DNA of 28,306 nucleotides from DASYAE01 sp036501535 (GTDB taxonomy: Bacteria > Actinomycetota > Actinomycetes > Streptomycetales > Catenulisporaceae): contig DASYAE010000114.1 in assembly GCA_036501535.1 (NCBI GenBank), positions 1 through 28,306 of the forward strand, in the 5' to 3' direction. This document shows, one piece after another, positions 15,156 through 22,635 of the stretch (position 1 is its first letter; every line of letters begins with the position of its first letter). The position numbers were made by a program, and so were the translations under genes. The notes below the pieces were generated by a model. It was not told the DNA's origin, did not search any database, and worked only from the letters and a program-made list of their open reading frames with translations.

Positions 15156-16223
15156 GTGCACGTGTTCAAACTCAGGAAACTGGCTCTGGCCGCCGCGGCG
15201 GCCGGGGCCCTGGCCGGCGCCGCCCTGCTGTCGACCGCCCCCGCCCAGGCCGCCTCGAGCCCCAGCGCCGCGAAGGCGCAGTGGCAGGCGGCCATCTCGC
15301 AGGTCCCGCAGCAGGGCGCCGGCTGCTATCAGGCCTCGTATCCGTCGTTGACCTGGCGCACCGTCGCGTGCGTGACCGCGCCGAGGATCCCCCTGGCGCC
15401 GGCGCCGGCGACGGCCCGCGGATCGGCCGCGCACGCCGGACCGGTGACGGTCGGCGACGGCACCGACTACTCCGCCGTGGTCTCGGGGCTCATCTCCAAG
15501 GCGTCGGGCACGTTCACGAACGTGAGCTCGAACATATCCGAGAAGGGCGACGTCGGCGGCTCGGGCTCGCAGGTCGCGAACTCCTTCTCGCTCCAGCTCA
15601 ACAGCCAGTTCTTCTCCGGCAGCCCGGCCTGCGCAAAGAGCAGCAACCCCGCCGATTGCCTGGCGTGGCAGCAGTTCGCGTACACCTACAACGGCGGCGG
15701 CACCGGCGACGTCTTCATGCAGTACTGGCTGATCGACTACAACGCCTCGTGCCCCTCGGGCTGGTTCTCGTACTCGACGGACTGCTACACCAACAGCTCC
15801 GCCACCGAGATCAGCGGCATCACCGCCGCGCAGCTGGCCTCCGTCGACCTGACCGCGAGCGCCGTCTCGGGCGGGAACGACGCGGTGTCGCTGTCCGTCG
15901 GCTCGGGGCAGGCGGTCACCGTCACCGGCAAGGACACCAAGGTCGGGCTCGCCTCCTCCTGGAACACGACCGAGTGGGGCGTGTTCGGTGACGGCGGAGG
16001 CAGCGCGGCCAACTTCGGCAGCAGCAACACGCTGGAGGCGCAGACCGTCCTGACCTCCACGAGTTCCGCGGCGCCCAGCTGCGTCGAGGAGGGCTTCACC
16101 GGCGAGACGAACAACCTCAAGCTGGCCGCCACGCCCGCGCTCGGCAGCAAGTCCTCGCCCACGATGGGCTCCGAGCAGACCGACGGCACCAGCGGAACCG
16201 CGAGCTGCGCCGTCGCCGGCTGA
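15156..16223 (+). CDS. Secreted protein of unknown family
   Basis: 355 residues with a clear signal peptide (LRKLALAAAAAGALAGAALLSTAPAQA, cleavage near residue 31). The mature part begins with a conserved-looking block around CYQASYPSLTWRTVACV (about 55-72), then a Gly/Ser/Asn-rich body with several Cys, probably disulphide-bonded, and aromatic patches such as DVFMQYWLIDYNASC. I do not recognise the family or any catalytic motif. It could be a secreted binding or carbohydrate-active protein, but that is not shown. GTG 15156 has AAAGAGG upstream, and the signal peptide follows immediately. Transcribed divergently from the WD40 kinase. A 16-bp hairpin ends the unit. Confidence 0.8.
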   Translation: MHVFKLRKLALAAAAAGALAGAALLSTAPAQAASSPSAAKAQWQAAISQVPQQGAGCYQASYPSLTWRTVACVTAPRIPLAPAPATARGSAAHAGPVTVGDGTDYSAVVSGLISKASGTFTNVSSNISEKGDVGGSGSQVANSFSLQLNSQFFSGSPACAKSSNPADCLAWQQFAYTYNGGGTGDVFMQYWLIDYNASCPSGWFSYSTDCYTNSSATEISGITAAQLASVDLTASAVSGGNDAVSLSVGSGQAVTVTGKDTKVGLASSWNTTEWGVFGDGGGSAANFGSSNTLEAQTVLTSTSSAAPSCVEEGFTGETNNLKLAATPALGSKSSPTMGSEQTDGTSGTASCAVAG

Positions 16224-16262
16224 GCCCGGCCGCGGCAAGGCCGGATGCTGATATATGACACT

Positions 16263-16298
16263 GAGGCAGGCGCGGTCCGCGGGGACCGCGCCTGCCTC
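16263..16298. terminator. Strong bidirectional terminator hairpin
   Basis: Arms 16263-16278 and 16283-16298 are perfect 16-bp complements closed by a 4-nt GCGG loop, between the converging genes ending at 16223 (+) and 16320 (-). Confidence 0.9.
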
Positions 16299-16319
16299 GT
16301 GATCCGGGGCGGCGCGCGC

Positions 16320-16988
16320 TCAGGCGCCCTTACAGCCGAGCGGGGCGTCGCCGCCGACGGGGGTGACCGTCCAGGTGCCGGTCACCCCCGTCCCGTCGTC
16401 GTACTTGAACATGCCGGCGATCTCCCCGTCCCCGCTGACCGAGCCCTGATACAGGTCGGCCGAGAGCTCCTGGTACGGCTCGGCCACGTCGAGGGAGAAG
16501 GACTGGATCGGGCCGATCACGCCGACGAACCGGCCGTCCCCGTCGCCCTCGGGATCGCCGACCACCAGCTCGCCGCTGATCAGGCTGCCCTGCTCGGACA
16601 CGTCGCACAGCGCGAGCGCGTCGGTGAAGCCGTTCGTACCCTGTTCCACGCCCTGGTAGTTCGCGGCGAGCGCGGGCGGGGCGCCGGCCTGGTACGCAAC
16701 GGTCTGCGACGTTTGTGCGCCGGTTCCGCCCGTGATCGTTATCGTCGGGGCGGTCGCATCTCCGCCGGCGCCGAAGTGGATCGAGAGCGGGCCGAAGCCG
16801 ATGCGCTCGAGGGTGAACCGTTCGGCCAGCAGGGCGCACAGCAGTACGAATACGCAGAGCGCGACGCCCGGCGTGACGATGCGGCCAAGGAGGCTTCCCC
16901 ATCGCGGAGGCCTCACGGCGAGCTCAGCGGGCTCGGTCGTCTCAGAGGGCTCGGCCGGACCCGGCGGCTCCTCGGGCTGCGTGGTCAT
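16320..16988 (-). CDS. Single-pass membrane-anchored protein of unknown function
   Basis: 222 residues. It has an acidic, Pro/Glu-rich cytoplasmic N-terminus (about 1-28), then one membrane helix (about 33-57, RIVTPGVALCVFVLLCALLA). An outside domain of about 160 residues is rich in Gly, Asp and Thr, with two Cys (ALCDVSEQ and LGCKGA) that could pair. I do not recognise the family. ATG 16988 lies 9 bases after the mshB stop, so both genes are very likely one transcript. Co-transcription with a mycothiol gene may be coincidental. Confidence 0.75.
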   Translation of the reverse strand: MTTQPEEPPGPAEPSETTEPAELAVRPPRWGSLLGRIVTPGVALCVFVLLCALLAERFTLERIGFGPLSIHFGAGGDATAPTITITGGTGAQTSQTVAYQAGAPPALAANYQGVEQGTNGFTDALALCDVSEQGSLISGELVVGDPEGDGDGRFVGVIGPIQSFSLDVAEPYQELSADLYQGSVSGDGEIAGMFKYDDGTGVTGTWTVTPVGGDAPLGCKGA

Positions 16989-16997
16989 CGCGCGAGA

Positions 16998-17948
16998 TCA
17001 GCCCTCTGAGCGCAGCCCGGCGAACAGGTCGTCCTCGAACGCGCTGCCCTCCGCCGGCGCGGGGGTGCCGCGCATGATCTGGAACTGCTCCCGGGCGAAC
17101 TCCCGGTCCGGGTTGGCCGCCAGGGCGAAGAACCAGCTCTCCGGGTCCATCTGGGTCGCGTGCGCGCGCATCGACGCGATCTTCGCGGGCATCGCCTCGC
17201 GCGCGTCGATCCGGGCGGTGATGTCGTCGTCGGGCACGCCGAACGGCAGGTCGCCCTCGGACCCGCCGTCCAGGACCGCGGCGAAGGGGTTGCCGCCGGG
17301 CAGGTCCATCGCGCCCAGCGTCTCGGCGGCGCTGCGCAGGCTGCTGTAGGAGACCGCCGCCGCGTACGTCTTCGCGACCTGCCACGGCTCACCGGCATCA
17401 GGGAACTGCTCTTTATCTCCGGCCGCGGCGACGGCGGCGACCGCCACCTCGTGCGCGCGGATGTGGTCCGGGTGCCCGTAGCCGCCGAACGCGTCGTAGG
17501 TCACGACGACCTGGGGCCTGGTCTCCCGCAGGATCGCGACGAGCTGGCCGGTCTGCTCGGCGAGGTCGCCGTCGGCGAAGGCGCGCGGGTGCGGATTGCG
17601 CGCGTCGGCCATGCCGGAGTCCCACCAGGTGCCCGCGCCGCCCAGGAAGCGCGCGTCGGTGACACCGAGCTCCCGCATCGCGGCGGCCAGCTCGCGCACC
17701 CGGGTCTGGCCGAGCTGCTCGGCGACCGCGTCGTCCTCGGTGGCCGGCGGCGTGCCGGGCTCGGCCAGCCGGTTCTCGCCGCGCTCGCCGCGCGTGCAGG
17801 TCACCAGCGTCACCGGCACGCCCTGCGCGGCGTAGTGCGTCATCGTCGCGCCGGTCGTGGTCGTCTCGTCGTCCGGATGCGCGTGCACCAGCAGCAGATG
17901 CAAGGGGTTGCCATCGCGGTCCACGGCCGGTCGGGCGTTCGGCTCCAT
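16998..17948 (-). CDS. mshB: MshB-type mycothiol biosynthesis deacetylase
   Basis: 316-residue PIG-L family zinc deacetylase. The motif AHPDDE is at residues 23-28 (His24 and Asp27 as zinc ligands, Asp26 as likely base), with TTGATMTHYAAQGVPVTLVTCTRGERGE after it and the second cluster GGYGHPDHIRAHE. The C-terminal WFFALAANPD segment also fits MshB. It removes the acetyl group from GlcNAc-Ins, the third step of mycothiol synthesis. The related mycothiol-conjugate amidase Mca is the main alternative, but the TGATMTHYAA phrase and 316-residue length favour MshB. ATG 17948 has GGGAG six bases upstream, and ATG 17951 is directly before it. First gene of a two-gene minus-strand unit. Confidence 0.85.
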   Translation of the reverse strand: MEPNARPAVDRDGNPLHLLLVHAHPDDETTTTGATMTHYAAQGVPVTLVTCTRGERGENRLAEPGTPPATEDDAVAEQLGQTRVRELAAAMRELGVTDARFLGGAGTWWDSGMADARNPHPRAFADGDLAEQTGQLVAILRETRPQVVVTYDAFGGYGHPDHIRAHEVAVAAVAAAGDKEQFPDAGEPWQVAKTYAAAVSYSSLRSAAETLGAMDLPGGNPFAAVLDGGSEGDLPFGVPDDDITARIDAREAMPAKIASMRAHATQMDPESWFFALAANPDREFAREQFQIMRGTPAPAEGSAFEDDLFAGLRSEG

Positions 17949-18295
17949 CATCAGCTCCCACGGGGTCGGCGCCAGGACGGACGCCTGGGCGCACCGGTGC
18001 GGTTGATCGTGCGCGTGGTCCAGTACATCACGGTGCGCGGACAGGCTGCGGACGGCGTCCAAGGCTGAAAGTTGCACGCGACGTCGTCGAGCACTGAAGC
18101 AGTGCGGCATTCTTATACGAAACAGGATATAAGCTATGCACCTCCTGTGTTCTGCGTTGCGGAGGCGTAGATGTCTCGGCGCAGGGCCGTTCAGTGCGCG
18201 CGGCGCGGCGCGGGCCGCGATCCGAGGCTCGATGCGGGCCGGTCGCGGCGCCACCATGAGGGCGATCCGCGTCCACGAGCCAGGAGAGGCCGCTC
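17949..18295. other. Divergent intergenic region, AT-rich centre
   Basis: 347 bp between mshB (minus) and the Met-rich membrane set (plus). The centre at about 18105-18140 is markedly AT-rich for this genome and holds two inverted repeats (18091-18105 and 18112-18133). Open frames running in from 18136 on the plus strand are rejected as N-terminal extensions (see the membrane protein at 18388). Confidence 0.6.
18091..18133. promoter_or_regulatory. Candidate operator/promoter with two inverted repeats
   Basis: GCACTG-AAG-CAGTGC (18091-18105) is a perfect 6-bp inverted repeat. CTTATA and TATAAG (18112-18117 and 18128-18133) form a second one with a 10-bp spacer. The latter are also -10-like on both strands, fitting divergent promoters for mshB and the membrane-protein operon. 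No known metal-sensor consensus is matched. Confidence 0.45.
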
Positions 18296-18391
18296 ATGCG
18301 CCCGCAACCCGCGCCGCCCGCCGAGCACGCCGGGCCGTCGGCCGCTGCGCGCGGCCGTGTGCGGGCGATTCCCCATCCGGCCTCGCCATGA
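18296..18391 (+). CDS. 31-residue leader ORF translationally coupled to membrane gene
   Basis: A small ORF with one of the best ribosome binding sites in the window (AGGAGAGG, six bases before ATG 18296). It encodes 31 residues rich in Pro, Ala and Arg (MRPQPAPPAEHAGPSAAARG at the start). About four fifths of its codons end in G or C. Its TGA (18389-18391) overlaps the ATG (18388) of the membrane protein, which has no ribosome binding site of its own. This is the arrangement expected for translational coupling. The peptide resembles nothing I know and may matter only as a ribosome-delivery leader. Confidence 0.5.
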   Translation: MRPQPAPPAEHAGPSAAARGRVRAIPHPASP

Positions 18392-19002
18392 CCTCGCCGC
18401 GCGATCTGCGCTCAGCCCGCGCCGCCGCGTTCACCGCGGTGTGCGTCGGGCTGGGCGTCGGCGCGCACGCGCAGATGTCGGGGGCGGGCATCCCGCCGTG
18501 GGCCGTGCTCGCAGCCGCCGCCGGGGTGTTCCCGGCCGCCCGGCTCGCCGCCCGCCGGGAGTGCTCGATGACTGTCATCAGCGTGCTCATGCTGTCGGCA
18601 CAGGCGGCGATGCACGTCATGTTCGCCGTCGCACAGCAGTCCGCGCCGGCGGGCACGATGCAGATGCCCGGCATGTCGATGCCCGGCATGCCCGCCTCGC
18701 CGGGCGGCGGGCTCGGCCACGCACTGGCTATGTCCCCTGCGATGCTGTGTGCGCACACTGCGGCAGCCCTGCTCTGCGCCGCGGCGTTGCGGCTCGGCGA
18801 GGCGGCGCTGCATCTCATCCTGCGCGCTGTGCAGTGGGTCCATCGTCGGCTCGCCTGGCCGCGAGCCCTGCACGCCACCGCCGAATGCGCGCATCTGCCG
18901 CACCTCCCCGGCCGCGGCGCCCGGTCCGACGCGCTGCGGCCGCGCCTGACCGGGTCCGTACTCACCCGCCGCGGACCGCCCGGCTTCCAGTGCCCCGCCT
19001 AA
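18388..19002 (+). CDS. Met-rich multi-pass membrane protein
   Basis: 204 residues with about four hydrophobic segments (near 14-28, 34-50, 58-75 and 118-142). A hydrophilic Met-rich loop lies between the third and fourth (MQMPGMSMPGMP, about residues 92-103). A basic tail with several Cys and His (TAECAHLPHLPG, FQCPA) ends the protein. Met/His-rich stretches are common in copper-handling proteins, so copper binding is an inference and not shown. ATG 18388 overlaps the small upstream ORF. In-frame starts at 18256 and 18136 would add long Arg/Ala-rich extensions without membrane or domain logic. The next gene of the probable operon begins 101 bases later. Confidence 0.7.
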   Translation: MTSPRDLRSARAAAFTAVCVGLGVGAHAQMSGAGIPPWAVLAAAAGVFPAARLAARRECSMTVISVLMLSAQAAMHVMFAVAQQSAPAGTMQMPGMSMPGMPASPGGGLGHALAMSPAMLCAHTAAALLCAAALRLGEAALHLILRAVQWVHRRLAWPRALHATAECAHLPHLPGRGARSDALRPRLTGSVLTRRGPPGFQCPA

Positions 19003-19103
19003 GGCCGCTGCGCCGCGGTTGACCGAAGCTCAGGTCGAGCCGCCGCGCGGCTCCTCCCACGCGCCCGCGGGCGCGCCTCCTTCGCGACCACTGGAGCATC
19101 GCC

Positions 19104-20081
19104 TTGTCTGGAATCACCCGCGCATCCATCGCTCCCCCCGCCGCGCGCCGGGCCTCGGCCGCGTCCCGACCCGCCGCGCCCCCGCTGAGTGTCCGCCGGC
19201 GCCTGCAGCTCGCCCTGGCCGCGCTCTGGCTCTTCGACGGCGTGCTGCAGCTTCAGCCGTACATGTTCACCAAGTCCTTCGCCCAGAACATCATCGCCCC
19301 GGCCGCCGCGGGCAACCCCGCCGTGATCGCCGACCCGATGACCTGGGCCGCCCGCATCATCGCCGCCCACCCGGCGCCCGCGAACGCCGCGTTCGCCGCC
19401 ATCCAGCTCGCCCTCGGCCTGGGCATCGCCTGGCGCCCGACCGCCCGCGCCGCCCTGGCCTGCTCGATCGGCTGGGCGCTGGGCGTGTGGTGGTTCGGCG
19501 AAGGGCTCGGCGGGGTGCTGACCGGCTCCGATCCGCTGATGGGCGCGCCGGGCGTCGTCATCCTCTACGCGCTGCTCGCGGTCCTGCTCTGGCCGTCCGA
19601 GCGCCCGGCGCCGTTCCCGGCCGCGGCCGCCGTCGGCACACGGGCCGCGCAGGCGCTCTGGCTGGTGCTGTGGGGCTCCGGCGCCTACCTCGTGATGCAG
19701 ACCGCGAACACCGGCCCGAACGACATGCACGACATGATCGCCGGGATGGCCGGTGGGCAGCCGCGCTGGCTGAGCTGGACCGACGGCCGCGCAGCCGCGC
19801 TGGTCGCCGACAGGGGCATGGCCGCGTCGGTCGTCCTGGCGGTCGTGCTCGCCGCGATCGCCCTGGCGGTCTGCCTGCCCGCCGGGCCCGCGCAGCGCGC
19901 CACCTTCGTCACGGCCCTGATCGTGGCGCTGGTGATCTGGGTCGTCGGCGAGGCGCTGGGCATGGTCATCGGCGGCCAGGGCACCGATCCGAACACCGGC
20001 CCGCTGCTGATGCTGATCGTCGCAGCATATTGGCCCACCCGCGCCGCCGGGCCCAAGTCAGACCAGGATGGTGCCGCATGA
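19104..20081 (+). CDS. Multi-pass membrane protein, unknown function
   Basis: 325 residues, about eight hydrophobic segments. It has a basic Ala/Pro/Arg-rich N-terminus, then RRRLQLALAALWLFDGVLQLQPYM, a long loop with FAQNIIAPAAAGNP, and CSIGWALGVWWFGEGLGGVLTG. A Met/His/Asp loop NDMHDMIAGMAGG (about 210-222) leads to final helices near 240-310. The arrangement is familiar to me from actinobacterial membrane proteins of unknown function. The Met/His loop again suggests metal contact, by inference only. TTG 19104 is taken as start because GGAG lies eight bases upstream. Its stop overlaps the following ATG by ATGA, so the next gene is coupled. Confidence 0.8.
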   Translation: MSGITRASIAPPAARRASAASRPAAPPLSVRRRLQLALAALWLFDGVLQLQPYMFTKSFAQNIIAPAAAGNPAVIADPMTWAARIIAAHPAPANAAFAAIQLALGLGIAWRPTARAALACSIGWALGVWWFGEGLGGVLTGSDPLMGAPGVVILYALLAVLLWPSERPAPFPAAAAVGTRAAQALWLVLWGSGAYLVMQTANTGPNDMHDMIAGMAGGQPRWLSWTDGRAAALVADRGMAASVVLAVVLAAIALAVCLPAGPAQRATFVTALIVALVIWVVGEALGMVIGGQGTDPNTGPLLMLIVAAYWPTRAAGPKSDQDGAA

Positions 20082-20734
20082 CCGGCATCAGCCCGGCCTG
20101 GCTGGCAGACCTGCTCGCCGCGGCCATGCTCGCCGTAGCCGCCTGCAGCCTCGCCCGGCCGCTCTACGCGGGGCGCCGTGACCGCCAGATCCATCTCGAC
20201 ACTGACGCGACGCATGTCCTGCTCGGGGTCGCGCTGGCCGGCTTGCTCGCGCCGAGCGTGTCAGTCCTCCCCCACACGGCCTGGGCCGCCGACACCTGGG
20301 CCGCGATCTTCGCCGCCGCAGCGGTCTGGTTCGCCTGGCGCCTGGCCGCCGCGCCGCGCGCCGAGCCGCTGCGATACGCGTCCGTCCTGGTCCTGTGCGC
20401 CGCGATGGTCTTCGTCGAGCTCGACCCGACCTACGCCACGTCCGGCGGCGGGATGGCGAGCATGCCAGGCATGCCCGGGATGGCCGCGACCACGTCCGCC
20501 GACGCCTTCCGGACGCCGACGCTCGCGCTGCTGCTCGCCTTCGCCGTCACCGGATTCGCGGTCCTGGCCACCGACCGCGCCGCGCTGCTCGCCGCCGACC
20601 GCTCGACCGCCGGAGCGGCCGACCCCGCGCAGAGCGCTGACAGAGGCCTGATCGTCGCGCCGCGCGCCGCGATCGCCTGCCACGTCGCGGCCGGAGTGGT
20701 CGTCGGGTATCTGCTGGTCCTGATGCTGGCTTGA
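20078..20734 (+). CDS. DUF5134-like membrane protein
   Basis: 218 residues with about six hydrophobic segments. The block DATHVLLGVALAGLLAPSV after a first helix and a RRDRQIHLD loop is typical of actinobacterial DUF5134 proteins. A Met-rich loop GGGMASMPGMPGMA (about 124-137) parallels those in the two upstream proteins. The last helix (HVAAGVVVGYLLVLML) ends the protein. Function is unknown. Coupled to the preceding gene by a 4-bp overlap. It converges on the minus-strand PQQ-like gene with only 6 bases between stops and no obvious hairpin. Confidence 0.8.
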   Translation: MTGISPAWLADLLAAAMLAVAACSLARPLYAGRRDRQIHLDTDATHVLLGVALAGLLAPSVSVLPHTAWAADTWAAIFAAAAVWFAWRLAAAPRAEPLRYASVLVLCAAMVFVELDPTYATSGGGMASMPGMPGMAATTSADAFRTPTLALLLAFAVTGFAVLATDRAALLAADRSTAGAADPAQSADRGLIVAPRAAIACHVAAGVVVGYLLVLMLA

Positions 20735-20740
20735 GAGGTT

Positions 20741-22051
20741 CTACGAGCCCTTACCCGAAGCTGTCGGCAGCTTCAGCGCCCCGACCTCGGCGAAGCCGAA
20801 CACGCAGACGGCGTAACCCCCGGCCGGCAAGCAGGCTGCCGGCGTCCGTCCCACGAAGTCGGCGGTCGCCGTGCCGCCGAGATCGCCGACGGTCGTCGTG
20901 ACGCGGCCGTCGGCCGCCCCGACCGAGTAGAGGGCCGCCGAGTCGGCGGCGCCGTCCGCGCCCTCGGCGACGACCGCGCCGGAGTTCGCCGAGAGCAGGG
21001 ATACTTCCGTCGCGCCGCCGAGCATCGCCGTCCACAGCTGCTTGCCGTCGGCCATGTCGACCGCGACGATCCCGTCCTCGTGCCCGGCGCGGGACCTCGC
21101 CACGAGATAGAGGGTGCTGCCATGGGAGACGAGGTTCACTAGCGGGCTGTTGCTCCCGTTGTCGTCCAGGCCCGCGGGGCCGGTGTCCACACCGGTCGTG
21201 TCAAGCCGGGTCAGCGTGGTCGAGCCCGCCGCGAGCGCGTAGAGCGTCCCGGTGCAGTGCACGACGAGGTAGCCCGAGAACGCGCTGATCGTCGCGACGC
21301 TGTACCCGCTCGAGTCGATGCAGGCACTGGGATCCAGCGTGCCGATGTCGGTCGGGACCCCGGTCGCGGCGTCGATGGCCAGCAGCGCCTCATAGGAGAG
21401 GACTGATCCGGAGTAGCAGCCGGCGACGGCGTACACGGTCCCGTCCAGCACGACGGTGTCGAAGTCGTAGGAGAGGTCGCACCCGCCGATGGTCCAGGAG
21501 CCGTCGGCCCAGGAGAGCGTCCCGGTGGCCGCGTCGATGCTCGCCAGCGTGTCGGAGGTCCCCGTGCCGGGCACTGCCGCGGCGTCGGCCGTCGCCACCA
21601 CGCTCCCGCCGATGGACAGCCCCTCGTCGCCCTCGATGCTGCCCAGATACTGGCTGCTGTGGATGGCCAGCGGCGGCGCCCAGCGCGCCGTGCCGGAGGC
21701 CAGGTCGATGGTCTGCAAGGTCGTGCACTGGTTCGGGCCGAGGCCGTAGACGACCGCGCCGACGCCGTCCGGCGCCGACTGGCTCATGGCGCACAGCCAG
21801 TCCTGGAACGGGATGTTCCAGGTCCACAGCTCGGCCCCGGTGGCGGCGGAATACGCCGTCAGCGCGGACTCCGTGCCGAGGACGACGCTCCCGGACGTCG
21901 TCCACTGCCCGACGATCGACGCGGACCCCAGAGTCCACGCGAAGTCGGGCTTCGCCTTGCCGGCGAAGGACACGGCCGCGCCGGTGATCGCGCCCACGAC
22001 GAGGATGAGCACGAGCCAGAGCGCGACCCTACGTGATCGCATGGACCGCAT
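20741..22051 (-). CDS. Membrane-anchored PQQ-like beta-propeller protein
   Basis: 436 residues. A short basic N-terminus leads to a single uncleaved helix (RRVALWLVLILVVGAITGAAV, about 7-28). An outside beta-propeller of PQQ-like repeats follows (SVVLGTESALTAYSAATGAELWTW, LASIDAATGTLSWADGSW, LLAIDAATGVPTDIGTL, IVAVDMADGKQLWTA). Several Cys pairs may be disulphides. BamB-like folding without an enzyme motif suggests a binding or scaffold role. ATG 22051 has AAGG nine bases upstream, and ATG 22042 is an in-frame alternative. It overlaps the end of the preceding gene by 23 bases, so the two are probably coupled. It is not the same family member as the secreted propeller at 10866. Confidence 0.8.
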   Translation of the reverse strand: MRSMRSRRVALWLVLILVVGAITGAAVSFAGKAKPDFAWTLGSASIVGQWTTSGSVVLGTESALTAYSAATGAELWTWNIPFQDWLCAMSQSAPDGVGAVVYGLGPNQCTTLQTIDLASGTARWAPPLAIHSSQYLGSIEGDEGLSIGGSVVATADAAAVPGTGTSDTLASIDAATGTLSWADGSWTIGGCDLSYDFDTVVLDGTVYAVAGCYSGSVLSYEALLAIDAATGVPTDIGTLDPSACIDSSGYSVATISAFSGYLVVHCTGTLYALAAGSTTLTRLDTTGVDTGPAGLDDNGSNSPLVNLVSHGSTLYLVARSRAGHEDGIVAVDMADGKQLWTAMLGGATEVSLLSANSGAVVAEGADGAADSAALYSVGAADGRVTTTVGDLGGTATADFVGRTPAACLPAGGYAVCVFGFAEVGALKLPTASGKGS

Positions 22052-22613
22052 GAACCAGGGCCTTGGTGTCCCGCAGCAGGCCGGCGGTGATGATCGTCGC
22101 AACCCTCGTATACCCGTTGTCCTCGCGGAACGCGGAGAGCAGCAGCCGCGGCGGGCTCAGCGAGACCACGGACAGGTGCACCCCGGTGTCCGGCGGCAGG
22201 TCGTCGCGGATGCGCTGCAGGCTGCCGAGCACCTCGTGGCTCATCGAGGCGTGCCGCCCGGCGCCCGGGTAGCCGGCGCTCTTCCAGCGGCGGAACGAGG
22301 CGGCGCGGGCCCGGCAGCGCTCGCGCAGCAGCGGCAGGTCCTCGATCGAGGTGAAGTCGGGCGAGTCCCAGCCGGCCGGCAGGGCCAGCCGGGACTGCAC
22401 GTCCGGCGGCGTGAGGAAGGCCTCGACGCACATCCGGCGCCAGCGCAGCCACTGCTCGGCCAGCGCGCCGTCCCAGTCCAGCGGGGAGCGGCCGGCCGGC
22501 AGCGGCTCGAACTCGGCCGAACCGAAGGGCTCGTACATGTAGTAAAGCCAGTCGAGGCCGACGTCGCGGCTCAGCCCGACCTGCCGGTCGTCCATGCTTC
22601 CGACGGCACCCAT
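22029..22613 (-). CDS. Soluble protein of unknown family
   Basis: 194 residues, no signal peptide or membrane helix. Features seen are an aromatic N-terminal segment (GLDWLYYMYEPFGSAEFEPLP), a helical, Arg/Trp-rich centre (EQWLRWRRMCVEAFL, RCRARAASFRRW) and a predicted beta region near the end (GVHLSVVSLSPPRLLLSAF). I do not recognise the family. ATG 22613 is first, and ATG 22595 (MDDRQVG) is possible; neither has a strong ribosome binding site. It begins 22 bases after the ABC permease stop, so it may be at the tail of that operon. Its stop overlaps the start of the propeller gene. Confidence 0.65.
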   Translation of the reverse strand: MGAVGSMDDRQVGLSRDVGLDWLYYMYEPFGSAEFEPLPAGRSPLDWDGALAEQWLRWRRMCVEAFLTPPDVQSRLALPAGWDSPDFTSIEDLPLLRERCRARAASFRRWKSAGYPGAGRHASMSHEVLGSLQRIRDDLPPDTGVHLSVVSLSPPRLLLSAFREDNGYTRVATIITAGLLRDTKALVHAVHAIT

Positions 22614-22635
22614 ACGAAGTACGTTCCCAGTCGGC

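Noticed and set aside
18136..18387. N-terminal extension of the Met-rich membrane protein
   Set aside because: The added 84 residues are Arg/Ala-rich without structure, and the coupled leader ORF ending at 18391 points to ATG 18388 as the start.
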